Assembly: GCA_003696675.1 (NCBI GenBank)
Contig: RFGH01000195.1
Coordinates: 1-64,000 of the forward strand
Length of the DNA stretch: 64,000 bases
Origin: Planctomycetota bacterium
GTDB taxonomy: Bacteria; Planctomycetota; Phycisphaerae; Phycisphaerales; UBA1924
Direction: 5' to 3'
In this document: positions 46,036-54,373 of the stretch, in pieces
Layout: each line of letters starts with the position of its first letter
How positions within the stretch are numbered: the first letter of the stretch is position 1
Program-made: the position numbers and the translations under genes
The notes under the pieces: model-generated
Told to the model about the DNA's origin: nothing
The model's input: the letters and a program-made list of their open reading frames with translations, nothing else
The model's database searches: none

Positions 46036-46111
46036 CCATCCTCCGCCCGCCCCGGGGTCGGGTTATGAAAGGCCCCGCAGCGGAGTATCCTTAGGGCCCG
46101 CAGGAGAAGAA

Positions 46112-47647
46112 ATGGACCCACTGCTCACATCCCTCGCCGATTGGAAGCCTTTCCGGGCCCTCGTCATCGGCGACTTCATGCTCGATCAGCTTCTCTTCGG
46201 CGCGGCCGATCGACTCAGCCCGGATGCCCCTGTCCCGGTGCTCCGTGTCACCCGCCGCGAAGACCGCCCGGGCGGCGCGGCCAACCTCTGCCTGAACTTC
46301 ATCGCCATGCGCGGACGGGTCACCGCGCTCGGCGTCGTCGGTGCCGATCAGGACGCCGTGCTTCTCCGCACCGCCCTTCTGCAGCAGGGCGTCGATGCGG
46401 GCGGCATCATCACCGATCACACACGCCCCACAACCGTCAAGCGGAATCTCATCGGACTCGCGCAGGGTCGCCACGCCCAGAAAATGTTCCGGGTTGATTT
46501 CGAGTCGCGCGAGCCAATCTCTGAAGCGATCACCGAGCGGCTGCTCTCCGCATTCGAGGAGACGCTCCCCAAGGTCGATGTTGTCTGCATCGAGGATTAC
46601 AACAAGGGCGTCTGCACGCCCGCGCTTTGCCAGGCGATCATCTGCAAATCCCGGGAAGCAGGCAAGCCCGTCTTCGTCGACCCGGCCCCGATCGAGGACT
46701 ACACCAAGTACCGCGGCGCAACCGCCATTACCCCGAACCGGACCGAGGCGGAACGGGCCACCCGCCTGCCTACGGACGACCTGGGAGCGCCCGAACACAA
46801 CGCCACGCTCGCCCGCGCCATGCGAGACGAGCTCGACCTCGATGCGGTCGTGCTGACACTCGACAAGCAGGGGGCCCTGCTGCTGACGCGCGAGGATGAC
46901 ACGCCGATCCCCGTCCCGACGGTCGCCCGGGAGGTCTACGATGTGACCGGCGCGGGTGACATGATGCTGGCAGCCTTGGCCGCCGCCCGCGCCAATCGAA
47001 TCACATGGCCGGACGCGGTCCGATTCGCCAACGCCGCCGCGGGTCTCGAGGTCGAGGTCTTCGGTGTCGCCCCCATCCCGCTCGAAAAGATCCACCACGA
47101 GCTGCTCATCCAACAGACTAACCGCTACGGCAAGCTGCGGACGATCGACGAGCTGATGGTCATGGTCAATGCTGCCCGCAAGAGCGGCAAGCGGGTGGTG
47201 TTGACCAATGGCTGCTTCGATGTGATCCACGCAGGCCACATCTCGCTGCTCGAACGGGCCGCCGAACTGGGAGACATGCTCATCGTCGCCCTGAACGACG
47301 ACCACTCGGTCCACGCACTCAAGGGGGACGGCCGACCCATCAACGACCAGGAGCAACGGGCACGGGTCCTCGGGGCGTTGGGCTGTGTTGATGCCGTCGT
47401 ACTGTTCAGCGAAGAAACGCCCATCCGGCTCATCGAGACCATCCTGCCCGATGTCTTGGTGAAGGGCGGTGACTACACCGTCCAGACCGTCGTCGGAGCA
47501 GACCTGGTCCAGAAAGCGGGCGGCAGGGTCGAGATCATCCCCCTGATCGAGGGACTCAGCACCACCGCCACAATCCGCAAGATGAAAGGCCAGAGCGACA
47601 GTCCCGCCACTTCTCCCGGCAGCTGGCCTATCAAGCAGAAGTCCTGA
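46112..47647 (+). CDS. hldE: Bifunctional heptose-7-phosphate kinase / heptose-1-phosphate adenylyltransferase
   Basis: The 511-residue protein fuses a ribokinase-type domain (about 1-320) with a nucleotidyltransferase (about 355-490). The kinase has RPGGAANLCLNF (substrate) and VTGAGDMMLAAL (catalytic Asp), and the transferase has LTNGCFDVIHAGHISLLERA and KGGDYTVQTVVGAD. It makes ADP-heptose for lipopolysaccharide core together with GmhA/GmhB, not seen here. ATG 46112 is five bases after AGGAG. With lpxK it suggests a true lipid A-core outer membrane. Confidence 0.95.
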   Translation: MDPLLTSLADWKPFRALVIGDFMLDQLLFGAADRLSPDAPVPVLRVTRREDRPGGAANLCLNFIAMRGRVTALGVVGADQDAVLLRTALLQQGVDAGGIITDHTRPTTVKRNLIGLAQGRHAQKMFRVDFESREPISEAITERLLSAFEETLPKVDVVCIEDYNKGVCTPALCQAIICKSREAGKPVFVDPAPIEDYTKYRGATAITPNRTEAERATRLPTDDLGAPEHNATLARAMRDELDLDAVVLTLDKQGALLLTREDDTPIPVPTVAREVYDVTGAGDMMLAALAAARANRITWPDAVRFANAAAGLEVEVFGVAPIPLEKIHHELLIQQTNRYGKLRTIDELMVMVNAARKSGKRVVLTNGCFDVIHAGHISLLERAAELGDMLIVALNDDHSVHALKGDGRPINDQEQRARVLGALGCVDAVVLFSEETPIRLIETILPDVLVKGGDYTVQTVVGADLVQKAGGRVEIIPLIEGLSTTATIRKMKGQSDSPATSPGSWPIKQKS

Positions 47648-47672
47648 CGCCATCGGTCCGATAGTGGATCTC

Positions 47673-48125
47673 ATGCAGACCACCACCGCCCGGACCACGC
47701 ACCTGATGATCGTGCCGCCCCGCAGCGTTCCGGATCTGCTCTCAGGACGCCGCACCGTGGAGCCCCGGCTCGGGCGGGACCGGCGTGCTCCCTATGGCCG
47801 GGTCTGTCCGGGCGACGACGTCTTCATCATGGCCACCGGAGGCACAGTCTTCGGCGTGTGCACCGTCGAGCGGGTGGACGAGTTCGACGGGCTTGAACCG
47901 TCCGACATCGACCGGCTCCGGGATTCGTACGAAGCTCGGGTCAACGCCGGTGCCGAGTTCTGGTCCTCTAAGCAGGACGCGAGCTTCGCAACGATGATCT
48001 GGCTCGGAGCGATCCGCCCCGTTCGGGACGCATCTCGTATTCCCCCGGAGCTGACCGTGCCTTCTGGCGACTCCTGGCGTTCCGCAAGCCCGGGCACGGA
48101 CGCGGTCCCGCGTCGTGCGGCCTGA
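47673..48125 (+). CDS. ASCH/PUA-like small protein, function unknown
   Basis: The 150-residue protein begins with a short strand-helix pattern MIVPPRSVPDLLSGRRTVEPRLG followed by GDDVFIMATGGTVFGVCTVERV, which resembles ASCH or PUA-like nucleic-acid-binding folds. The family call is only from this pattern. ATG 47673 is taken; the ORF has an earlier GTG at 47664. It lies 25 bases downstream of hldE and may be co-transcribed. Confidence 0.45.
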   Translation: MQTTTARTTHLMIVPPRSVPDLLSGRRTVEPRLGRDRRAPYGRVCPGDDVFIMATGGTVFGVCTVERVDEFDGLEPSDIDRLRDSYEARVNAGAEFWSSKQDASFATMIWLGAIRPVRDASRIPPELTVPSGDSWRSASPGTDAVPRRAA

Positions 48126-48145
48126 TCGAAACCGCAAGAAATGAA

Positions 48146-48172
48146 CGACGCCGCCACGAGGTGGCGGCGTCG
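48146..48172. terminator. Bidirectional hairpin between convergent genes
   Basis: A perfect 12-bp stem (CGACGCCGCCAC and GTGGCGGCGTCG) encloses the loop GAG. It lies between the stops of the ASCH-like gene (48125) and the Cys-rich lipoprotein (48197). GTCGTTTG follows on the plus strand. Confidence 0.8.
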
Positions 48173-48196
48173 GTCGTTTGTCTGAACTTCGTCCGA

Positions 48197-48490
48197 TCAG
48201 CCTTGCTTGGCTTTGCAGGCATCGCACATCTTGCCGTCCTTGCAGTCCGGGCACATCTTGGCATGCTCGTGACCGTGTCCCTCGCCGCCGCAGGTGCCGC
48301 AGCACTCGGCCTTGTCACCGCCGCACTTGCCGCAGCACTCTCCGCCCTTGTTGCAGCAGCCGTCTTTGCAGGTCTCGCCGGCTTTGCAGGCCCCGCAGCA
48401 GGCACCGCTGGTCTTGCAGGTCTGGGTGCTCGAGCAGCCGACGGCGGTGGCGGCGAACAGAACGGCGGCGGTCAACATCAGTCGCTTCAT
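48197..48490 (-). CDS. Cysteine-rich lipoprotein
   Basis: The 97-residue protein has a lipoprotein signal peptide ending in AVGCSS (lipid Cys19). After it come many CC, CxxC and CGxC groups (SGACCGAC, DGCCNKG, ECCGKCGGDK, ECCGTCGG) and GHGHEHAKMCPDCKDGKMC. Eighteen cysteines in 97 residues suggest metal binding or disulfide-rich structure, possibly copper, zinc or iron handling in the periplasm. The end MCPDCKDGKMCDACK resembles a zinc ribbon. I know of no exact family. Confidence 0.75.
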   Translation of the reverse strand: MKRLMLTAAVLFAATAVGCSSTQTCKTSGACCGACKAGETCKDGCCNKGGECCGKCGGDKAECCGTCGGEGHGHEHAKMCPDCKDGKMCDACKAKQG

Positions 48491-48628
48491 GGTGTCTCTC
48501 CGATCGGTTGAGAAAATCAGGTGGAATACCCCTCAACGCCGTTGGGTGCCAGCGCGGAGGGTTGGCATTGTGTTAGGCGAGTGCCGCATAGACAACCCCG
48601 AACGGGGCCCCTTCATTCCGGGGGGATC

Positions 48629-48654
48629 AAAAAAAAGCCGCCCTAAGGGACGGC
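48629..48654 (-). terminator. Intrinsic terminator after rplS
   Basis: On the minus strand a short GCCGTCCC/GGGCGGC stem (one bulged T) with a TTA loop is followed by eight consecutive T, 25 bases past the rplS stop. It is a textbook rho-independent terminator and also suggests that the rpsP-rplS transcript ends here. Confidence 0.92.
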
Positions 48655-48678
48655 CGTGTCGAATGAAAAGAAAAACGC

Positions 48679-49071
48679 TTACTTCTGAATGGTCTCAAGA
48701 CCCTCGACATGCTTCATACCGCGGCGGCGGTCGCGGAGGCGTCGGCTCTTGCCAACACGGTCGCGGAGGAAGTAGAGCTTCGCACGACGGGCATCGGTGC
48801 GACGGACCACTTCAATCTTGGCGATCATCGGTGAGTTCAGCGGCCATGTACGCTCGATGCCGATGTCGTCGACGACCCGTCGGACGATGATCGACTCGTT
48901 GATGCCGCGGCCCTTGCGAGCGATGAGCGTGCCCTGGAAGACCTGGACACGCTCCTTTTCTCCTTCGACGATACGGGCGTGGACATTGAGGGTGTCGCCG
49001 ATGTCGAAACGGGGCAGGTCGGTCCTGAGCGCCCCCTCGTTGATCGACTCGAGAATCTGCTGGTTGCCCAT
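48679..49071 (-). CDS. rplS: Ribosomal protein L19
   Basis: The 130-residue protein is bL19: FDIGDTLNVHARIVEGEKERVQVFQGTLIARKG followed by ESIIVRRVVDDIGIERTWPLNSPMIAKIEVV, KLYFLRDRVGKSRRLRDRR. It lies at the 30S-50S interface. ATG 49071 follows GGAG by seven bases. It comes 80 bases after rpsP; rimM and trmD, normally between the two, are missing. Confidence 0.97.
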   Translation of the reverse strand: MGNQQILESINEGALRTDLPRFDIGDTLNVHARIVEGEKERVQVFQGTLIARKGRGINESIIVRRVVDDIGIERTWPLNSPMIAKIEVVRRTDARRAKLYFLRDRVGKSRRLRDRRRGMKHVEGLETIQK

Positions 49072-49090
49072 GTCGGACTCCTGACGGGAT

Positions 49091-49113
49091 CGCGTCACCC
49101 CGACGGGGACGCG
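49091..49113 (-). promoter_or_regulatory. Intercistronic hairpin upstream of rplS
   Basis: CGCGTC/GACGCG outer pairs and CCC/GGG inner pairs around a GTCG loop form a 9-bp stem with one bulged T, between the rpsP stop and the rplS ribosome site. It could regulate rplS translation or be a transcript-processing site; no T-run follows, so it is not an obvious terminator. Confidence 0.5.
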
Positions 49114-49151
49114 GAAGTTTTCATGTGGGGATCGAACGCAAAAGGGATCTG

Positions 49152-49697
49152 TTATTCGGCGGCGGCTTCTTCGGAAGCGGTCGGTTCGGGCGCGGGCTTA
49201 GAAGCCTGGGCCCGCTTCAGGGCGGCCTCGGCCTCGCCGGCGGCTTTCTCCGCGTCGGCGACCTTGGCCCCAGCCACGGCGAGCTTGGCCATGTTCAGCG
49301 CCTTCTTCGCGGCGTTGATGTCGGCCTGATCGGCGGTATCGAGCTCGCTGATCGCTTTGACTGCTTCCTCGGCACGCTTCACGGCCGCCTTGCACTTTCC
49401 ACGCTCAAGGGCGGCCTTGCGATTCTGCTCCCACTGGGTCTTCATATCGCCTTCGAGCAGACCGGCCCGCCCCAGCATGTCCATCACCGTCTCGGACGGC
49501 TGGGCTCCCTTCTCGATCCAAGCCTTGATCTTGTCGCCCTTGAGGACCACCTGCTTGGACTCGTCCGGGTCCATCGGGTTGTAGTGCCCGAGGTTCTCCA
49601 GAACCTTGCCATTGCGGCGGGTGCGGATGTCGATCGCGTTGATGCGATAGAACGGACGGTGGCGACGACCGAGACGCTGCATACGAATCCGAACCAT
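49152..49697 (-). CDS. rpsP: Ribosomal protein S16 with long C-terminal extension
   Basis: The first ~85 residues are bS16 (MVRIRMQRLGRRHRPFYRI, NGKVLENLGHYNP, KIKAWIEKGAQPSETV). The remaining ~95 residues are Ala/Lys/Glu-rich, predicted long helix or coiled coil, ending EPTASEEAAAE. Usual S16 is about 80-90 residues. The start ATG 49697 follows AGGAG. It is the first gene of the rpsP-rplS transcript. Confidence 0.97.
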   Translation of the reverse strand: MVRIRMQRLGRRHRPFYRINAIDIRTRRNGKVLENLGHYNPMDPDESKQVVLKGDKIKAWIEKGAQPSETVMDMLGRAGLLEGDMKTQWEQNRKAALERGKCKAAVKRAEEAVKAISELDTADQADINAAKKALNMAKLAVAGAKVADAEKAAGEAEAALKRAQASKPAPEPTASEEAAAE

Positions 49698-49715
49698 GCC
49701 GGCTCCTTTCGAGTC

Positions 49716-49735
49716 CCTCGCGTTATGACGCGGGG
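49716..49735 (-). promoter_or_regulatory. Leader hairpin of the rpsP-rplS transcript
   Basis: CCTCGCGT (49716-49723) pairs with ACGCGGGG (49728-49735) around a TATG loop, about ten bases upstream of the rpsP Shine-Dalgarno AGGAG. It could be a ribosomal-protein leader; no known leader family is identified. Confidence 0.4.
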
Positions 49736-49925
49736 AGGTGGTTCAACCCGCGGTCTGGCCGACGCTTGCGTCGGGTAGTCCAAAGCCAGCCCGGACCTTC
49801 CGAGCAGCCGCGTACCGCGGGTCTCGATTGTTGGCCCCCCACCCCTCGCAGTCCACTTGGCGTACCCCGAACCACGCTTGAGCGGCTGGGGTTGCCCATC
49901 TTGACCCAGCCGCTACCCTCCGACC

Positions 49926-50969
49926 ATGAAAGCAATCGTGGTTCAAAGGCAGGGATGGCCGGTTTCCAACAATGTCCTCCTACGGGCGGACTGGCCCGAT
50001 CCAGAACCGCCGGGACCCGGGCGGGCGGTGGTCCGCACGCTCTGCTCGGCGTTCAACCACATGGATCTTTGGGTGGGGCGAGGTGTGCCGGGGCTGGATC
50101 TTGACTACCCCCGCGTGTCCGGCTGCGACGCCTGCGGCGAGGTCGAAAGCGTCGGGCCAGGGGTGGACCCTTCCTGGGTCGGGCGTCGGGTCATCTACAA
50201 CGCCGCCGTGCGGGTTCCGGAGGGTCCGCGGCCAACGGATCCGCCCGGGTCCAGCCTCGCCCCGAACTACGAACTGATCGGAGAACATCATTTCGGGGCC
50301 CATGCGCAGCGATTCGGCGTCCCGGTCGACAACCTTGCGGATGTGGGCGATGCCGACCCCATCGAAGCGGCCGCGTTCGGGCTGTGCGCGCTGACCGCCT
50401 ACTCGATGATGGTCACCAAGGGGCAACTCCGCCCCGGCCAATCGGTGCTCATCACGGGCATTGGGGGCGGTGTGGCAACCAGTGCGTTGGCGATCGCCAA
50501 GCACCTCGGATGCCCGGTCGTGGTGACAAGCCGCCACCAACACAAGCTCGATCTCGCCCGGAATCTCGGCGCCGATCACACCATCCTCGACGATGGTAAA
50601 GATTGGTCCCGCGATGTCCGGCAGTGGACCGGCAAGCGCGGCGTGGACATGGCCGTCGACTCGGTCGGCAAGGCGACCCATCTGAACTGCATCAAGTCGC
50701 TGGCCCGCGGCGGCGCGTATGTCACCCCGGGCTGCACGACAGGGCCCGATGCCACCACCGATCTGGCTCGGATCTTCTGGAATCAACTTCGGATTCTTGG
50801 CTCGACCATGGGCAGTAATGAGGAGTTCAAGGAGGTCACGGCGATGTTCCGGGCCGGTCTGCTGCGGCCCGTCGTCGACAAGGTCTTCAAGCCCGAGCGG
50901 TGTGCCGAGGCATACGAACGACTTGAGGCGGGTGATCAGTTCGGCAAACTCGTGATCGACTGGCGCTGA
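49926..50969 (+). CDS. Zinc-type/quinone-reductase-like MDR dehydrogenase
   Basis: The 347-residue protein is a medium-chain dehydrogenase/reductase: the N-terminal GroES-like fold with CSAFNHMDLWVGRGVPG and SGCDACGEV, then the NAD(P) Rossmann domain with VLITGIGGGVATSALAIAKHLG. The canonical catalytic-zinc cysteine set is incomplete, so a quinone-reductase or zinc-independent type is possible. Start is ATG 49926. A hairpin terminator follows. Confidence 0.88.
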   Translation: MKAIVVQRQGWPVSNNVLLRADWPDPEPPGPGRAVVRTLCSAFNHMDLWVGRGVPGLDLDYPRVSGCDACGEVESVGPGVDPSWVGRRVIYNAAVRVPEGPRPTDPPGSSLAPNYELIGEHHFGAHAQRFGVPVDNLADVGDADPIEAAAFGLCALTAYSMMVTKGQLRPGQSVLITGIGGGVATSALAIAKHLGCPVVVTSRHQHKLDLARNLGADHTILDDGKDWSRDVRQWTGKRGVDMAVDSVGKATHLNCIKSLARGGAYVTPGCTTGPDATTDLARIFWNQLRILGSTMGSNEEFKEVTAMFRAGLLRPVVDKVFKPERCAEAYERLEAGDQFGKLVIDWR

Positions 50970-51022
50970 CCCGCCCGTCGACCGCGAGAACCCAAGAACC
51001 ACGAAGATCAGCACTGCAAAGC

Positions 51023-51054
51023 AAGCACCCCCGGACACTGGCCCGGGGGTGCTT
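51023..51054. terminator. Bidirectional hairpin terminator between convergent genes
   Basis: AAGCACCCCCGG (51023-51034) and CCGGGGGTGCTT (51043-51054) form a perfect 12-bp stem with an eight-base loop. It lies between the convergent MDR gene (stop 50969) and the DUF11 lipoprotein (stop 51095). Confidence 0.88.
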
Positions 51055-51094
51055 TGATTCGTGGCTGATTTCCGGGCAGGGCCCGGGACTCAGA

Positions 51095-52663
51095 TCACTC
51101 GTACAGGTTGGTGGCCTCGGTCTCGATGACCGGTGAGGTCAGGTTGTCCGAGGTCATCTCGATACGGAAGCGGACATCGCCAGCGGCATCGGCCTTGACG
51201 ACGATGCGCCAAGCCGCCTGCTGGCCAACACCCAGGGTCCCCACCGGGGAGAAGGTGATGGTCTTGCCGTTGGCGGCGACATTGGTAGCACCGGTCGCGC
51301 TGACAAACGATTGCTGGTCCGGCAGGGTGGCGACCACACGGACATTGCGGTCCGGGGCCGAACCCTGGTTGGTGACTGTGATGACATAGGTGGTGTTCTG
51401 GCCGACCTCAACGGGGTCGGTCACATCGATCACCTCGAGCAGGATCGCGGGGATGCCTTCGATCTCGGTCGAGCAGCTGTCGGTGACGGTCTCAGCGCAG
51501 GAGCCGTTCACGGTCGCGGTGGTCTGGTAGCTGCGGGCATCGGGACCGGCGAGCGTCACGCTGAAATCACGCGACTGACCGGCCGCAAGCGAACCGAAGT
51601 TCCAGACGACGCGCCCGTTCTGGACCTCGCCGCCCTGAGAGGTGCGGACGACGGTCGTGCCGTTGGGGATCGAGATCGAAGCGACGGTATCGTTCGCGAC
51701 GCCATCCCCGGTGTTCTTAACGCTGTAGCTGTGGGTGAAGTTGCGGCCGAGGTACTGGTTATCGCCGCACGACGAGGAAATCTCGAACTTCGGAGCCCGG
51801 ACGACGGTATCGACTTTGCTGGCATCGGCCTTGAGGTCGCCCGAGGCCTTTGCCATCGCGGGCGAACCGAAGGAACCGGTGCCCGAGGCATTCACGAGCA
51901 CCTCGTAGCCCTTTGATTCGCCCGCGGGCAGCGTGCCCACGGCGATGCGGATGTCACGCGAGCCGTTGGGCAGCGCCAGGCCCTCGGGCAGGGTGTCAGT
52001 AATGACGACATCAGGAGCGGGGCCTGAGCCGGTGTTCTTGACCACATACCGCAGGGCGATCTGGTCGCACTTGAGAACCTCGGCGGGCGCGGTCTTGGTC
52101 AGGGCCAGGGCCGGTTCAACCACTGTGGTGGTGGCGCAGAGGAAGTTGTTGTACGAGACAGTGATGCACTCCGAAGCGGTGCCGACCTTGTCGGCCGAGC
52201 CGGTGACCTGGATCACCTTGGTTTCGCCGGCGCCGAGGGTGCCGAGCGCCCAAGACATGCCACCGGAGGAATCGCTCCCAACGGGGTTCGACTTGCTGAC
52301 CGAGAGGTTACTCTGGCTCTCGAGCATCACCACGACATTCTGCAGGTCGTTGTTGGTCAGGTTTGTGACATGATACGAATAGTTGAACTCCTCGCCACGC
52401 CGGACGGTTTTGGGCATGACCTGATGGAGAAGGATCGCGCTGGTACCGATTTCGCCGGTGGGGAAGGCCATCATCGAAGCAGCTTCGTTCTCGGCGAGAC
52501 GGGGGCGATAGTGACCCCAGATGGCGGCGCTCTGCGGCTCTGCCTGCTGCGACGATCCGTCGTCACTGGCCGAGGTGGTCTGCTGCGTGCAGCCGACCAG
52601 GGAAGTCCCGGCCAGCAGGCCCGCGGCGAGCAGCCCCGCGAGGTTCCCTAGGTGCATGTTCAT
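51095..52663 (-). CDS. DUF11-repeat lipoprotein, OmcB-like
   Basis: The 522-residue protein has a lipobox (SLVGCTQQ, Cys25) and then four to five DUF11 beta-sandwich repeats. The repeats start like RGEEFNYSYHVTNLTNNDLQNV, CDQIALRYVVKNTGSGPAPDVVITDTLP, LGRNFTHSYSVKNTGDGVANDTV and EVGQNTTYVITVTNQGSAPDRNV. Conserved cysteines occur between repeats (ASECITVSYNNFLC, SSSCGDN, GSCAETVTDSC), as in chlamydial OmcB and related planctomycetal surface proteins, so inter-chain disulfides are possible. ATG 52663 follows GGAG by six bases. It is probably a cell-envelope structural lipoprotein. Confidence 0.87.
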   Translation of the reverse strand: MNMHLGNLAGLLAAGLLAGTSLVGCTQQTTSASDDGSSQQAEPQSAAIWGHYRPRLAENEAASMMAFPTGEIGTSAILLHQVMPKTVRRGEEFNYSYHVTNLTNNDLQNVVVMLESQSNLSVSKSNPVGSDSSGGMSWALGTLGAGETKVIQVTGSADKVGTASECITVSYNNFLCATTTVVEPALALTKTAPAEVLKCDQIALRYVVKNTGSGPAPDVVITDTLPEGLALPNGSRDIRIAVGTLPAGESKGYEVLVNASGTGSFGSPAMAKASGDLKADASKVDTVVRAPKFEISSSCGDNQYLGRNFTHSYSVKNTGDGVANDTVASISIPNGTTVVRTSQGGEVQNGRVVWNFGSLAAGQSRDFSVTLAGPDARSYQTTATVNGSCAETVTDSCSTEIEGIPAILLEVIDVTDPVEVGQNTTYVITVTNQGSAPDRNVRVVATLPDQQSFVSATGATNVAANGKTITFSPVGTLGVGQQAAWRIVVKADAAGDVRFRIEMTSDNLTSPVIETEATNLYE

Positions 52664-52825
52664 GACTTACTCCAGTCTCCAAAGTTTCATAACGAGGCGT
52701 GGTATCAACCCCACGACAGGCGCGAGAGCATTAAGCCTACCTCCGATAAACTGGGCGGACAATGACCATCGGACTCTGGAAGGGGGGCATTTTCCGAACG
52801 AAAGCCGCACTGCGCATAGTGTGCG

Positions 52826-53866
52826 CTAGGAAACCGCGCGGCAAACCGCATCGTGCAACTCATGGCCCGATAACTCAACCGAGACCTCGGGCACAAACAC
52901 CACGCCGACCCGAGCCAATGCATCCGTCCGGCGCAACTTCACCCAGTCCTTCATGGTGGTCACCACGCCCGAGGCACGGCTGGGGGCGACGCGTTTGGAT
53001 AGTTCCCGGACCACGCCCGCATCGAACTTGGCATGATCGGGCAACACCAGCCGATCCGCGATATCGACCTGAGCCTGGATGACGGCCTGCTCGAACGCTG
53101 ACGGATTGCCGATCGCAGTAACCAGAATCAGCCGCTTGCCCCTGAGGACGGAAACGGGCTCGGTGCTGGGCGAACTTCCATAGACATGAACCCGATCCCA
53201 CCGCATCTCCGCGGCGACAACAGGAATGCTCGGATCGGCCACCATGGCACGGCATTGCGACATCACGACACTGAGGTCGTCTTCTCTCAGCCGCTCGGCT
53301 CGGGTCACCACCACCGCACCGGCCCGCCCCAGCGCCGACCCGGGCTCCCTGAGAAAGCCGGTGGGCAAGAGCGCATCACGGAAGAACGGCCTGGTTGCGT
53401 CGACGAGCACGATGTCGAGGTCCCGTGCGATTTGACGGTGCTGGAATCCATCGTCGAGCACCACACAATCGATCCCGCGACCTTGATCGGATCCGAACAG
53501 CGCCCGGAGACCGCTGATCCTGTCCGGCTGGGCCACGATCGGGATGTTCGGCAGTGCATCGGCGTGCTCGGCGGCTTCATCCGACATGCCGTCCCGTCCG
53601 GCTCTGTATCCCCGCATTGCGATCGCCGGATGATGACCGAGCCGGAGCAACTCACGCACAACCCATCGCACCATCGGGGTCTTGCCGGTGCCGCCAGCCG
53701 AGAGATTGCCGACGGAGATTACGGGCCGGTCCAGCCGCGTGACGCCGAGACCGCGGTCGAACCGTGCGTTTCGGCGGCTCACCTCCGCGCCATATAGCCG
53801 AGACAGGGGACGCGTCAGCCACCTGGGGAGCCCGGTCGGTGCGGGCATGGACTCAGGCGATGTCAT
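52826..53866 (-). CDS. lpxK: Tetraacyldisaccharide 4'-kinase
   Basis: The 346-residue protein phosphorylates the 4' position of lipid A disaccharide. It has an N-terminal amphipathic membrane-contact segment, the Walker A GNLSAGGTGKTPMVRWV and the DDGFQHRQIARDLDIVLVDA motif that holds the catalytic acids. ATG 53866 is 14 bases inside the upstream gene; a GTG at 53881 is the alternative. It shows that lipid A is made. It is co-transcribed with a small membrane protein. Confidence 0.95.
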   Translation of the reverse strand: MTSPESMPAPTGLPRWLTRPLSRLYGAEVSRRNARFDRGLGVTRLDRPVISVGNLSAGGTGKTPMVRWVVRELLRLGHHPAIAMRGYRAGRDGMSDEAAEHADALPNIPIVAQPDRISGLRALFGSDQGRGIDCVVLDDGFQHRQIARDLDIVLVDATRPFFRDALLPTGFLREPGSALGRAGAVVVTRAERLREDDLSVVMSQCRAMVADPSIPVVAAEMRWDRVHVYGSSPSTEPVSVLRGKRLILVTAIGNPSAFEQAVIQAQVDIADRLVLPDHAKFDAGVVRELSKRVAPSRASGVVTTMKDWVKLRRTDALARVGVVFVPEVSVELSGHELHDAVCRAVS

Positions 53867-54251
53867 CAATGTCGCCCTCACGCATGCGTTCCCAGTCCTG
53901 CCTCAAGCGCCGCGTAGCCCGCCTGTGCAGGCGGATGGTGTTCAAGGCGTCGAGCACCGCCAGAAGCAGAACAACACCGACCAAACCCACCACCATCGTC
54001 CAAACCAGCAGATAGGTGCCCGCCCGCCCGGGGATCGCGATCCCAAAGGCGTAGGCGGACAAGGGGATGGCGAACATAATGACCCAGCCCGTCGCCGTTC
54101 GAATCCGGCGTCTGGAATCCGGAAGTGCGCCCTTGGGGGCTTCCTTGAGCGCGATCAGGTGAGCCGCGGTCGAGAGTAGGGCAACGCCCGCAAGGGGAAG
54201 CACGATCCACCACGGCGCTAGTGGCCCGGATGCCAAGAACGGACCGCTCAC
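53853..54251 (-). CDS. Small three-helix membrane protein, unknown
   Basis: The 132-residue protein has three hydrophobic helices (WWIVLPLAGVALLSTAAHLIAL, TGWVIMFAIPLSAYAFGIAI, LLVWTMVVGLVGVVLLLAVLD) and a basic C-terminal tail (RLHRRATRRLRQDWER). GTG 54251 follows GGGGAG. It precedes and overlaps lpxK by 14 bases, so a role with lipid A or envelope is possible. No family is recognised. Confidence 0.6.
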   Translation of the reverse strand: MSGPFLASGPLAPWWIVLPLAGVALLSTAAHLIALKEAPKGALPDSRRRIRTATGWVIMFAIPLSAYAFGIAIPGRAGTYLLVWTMVVGLVGVVLLLAVLDALNTIRLHRRATRRLRQDWERMREGDIDDIA

Positions 54252-54373
54252 GCCGAGGCTCCCCCCGCGCGGGGTTCGACGCGGAACACGGGTCGGGATG
54301 GCCTCAAAGTTCGCTTCACGGCGGTCGTTCCTGCCCGAAGATCGTACCGCGCCCCTTCCTACACTGCCGTCCC

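Noticed and set aside
48315..48890. Alternative open frames over the Cys-rich lipoprotein and rplS
   Set aside because: They result from GC-biased third positions on the opposite strand; the lipoprotein and L19 frames carry the recognisable motifs.
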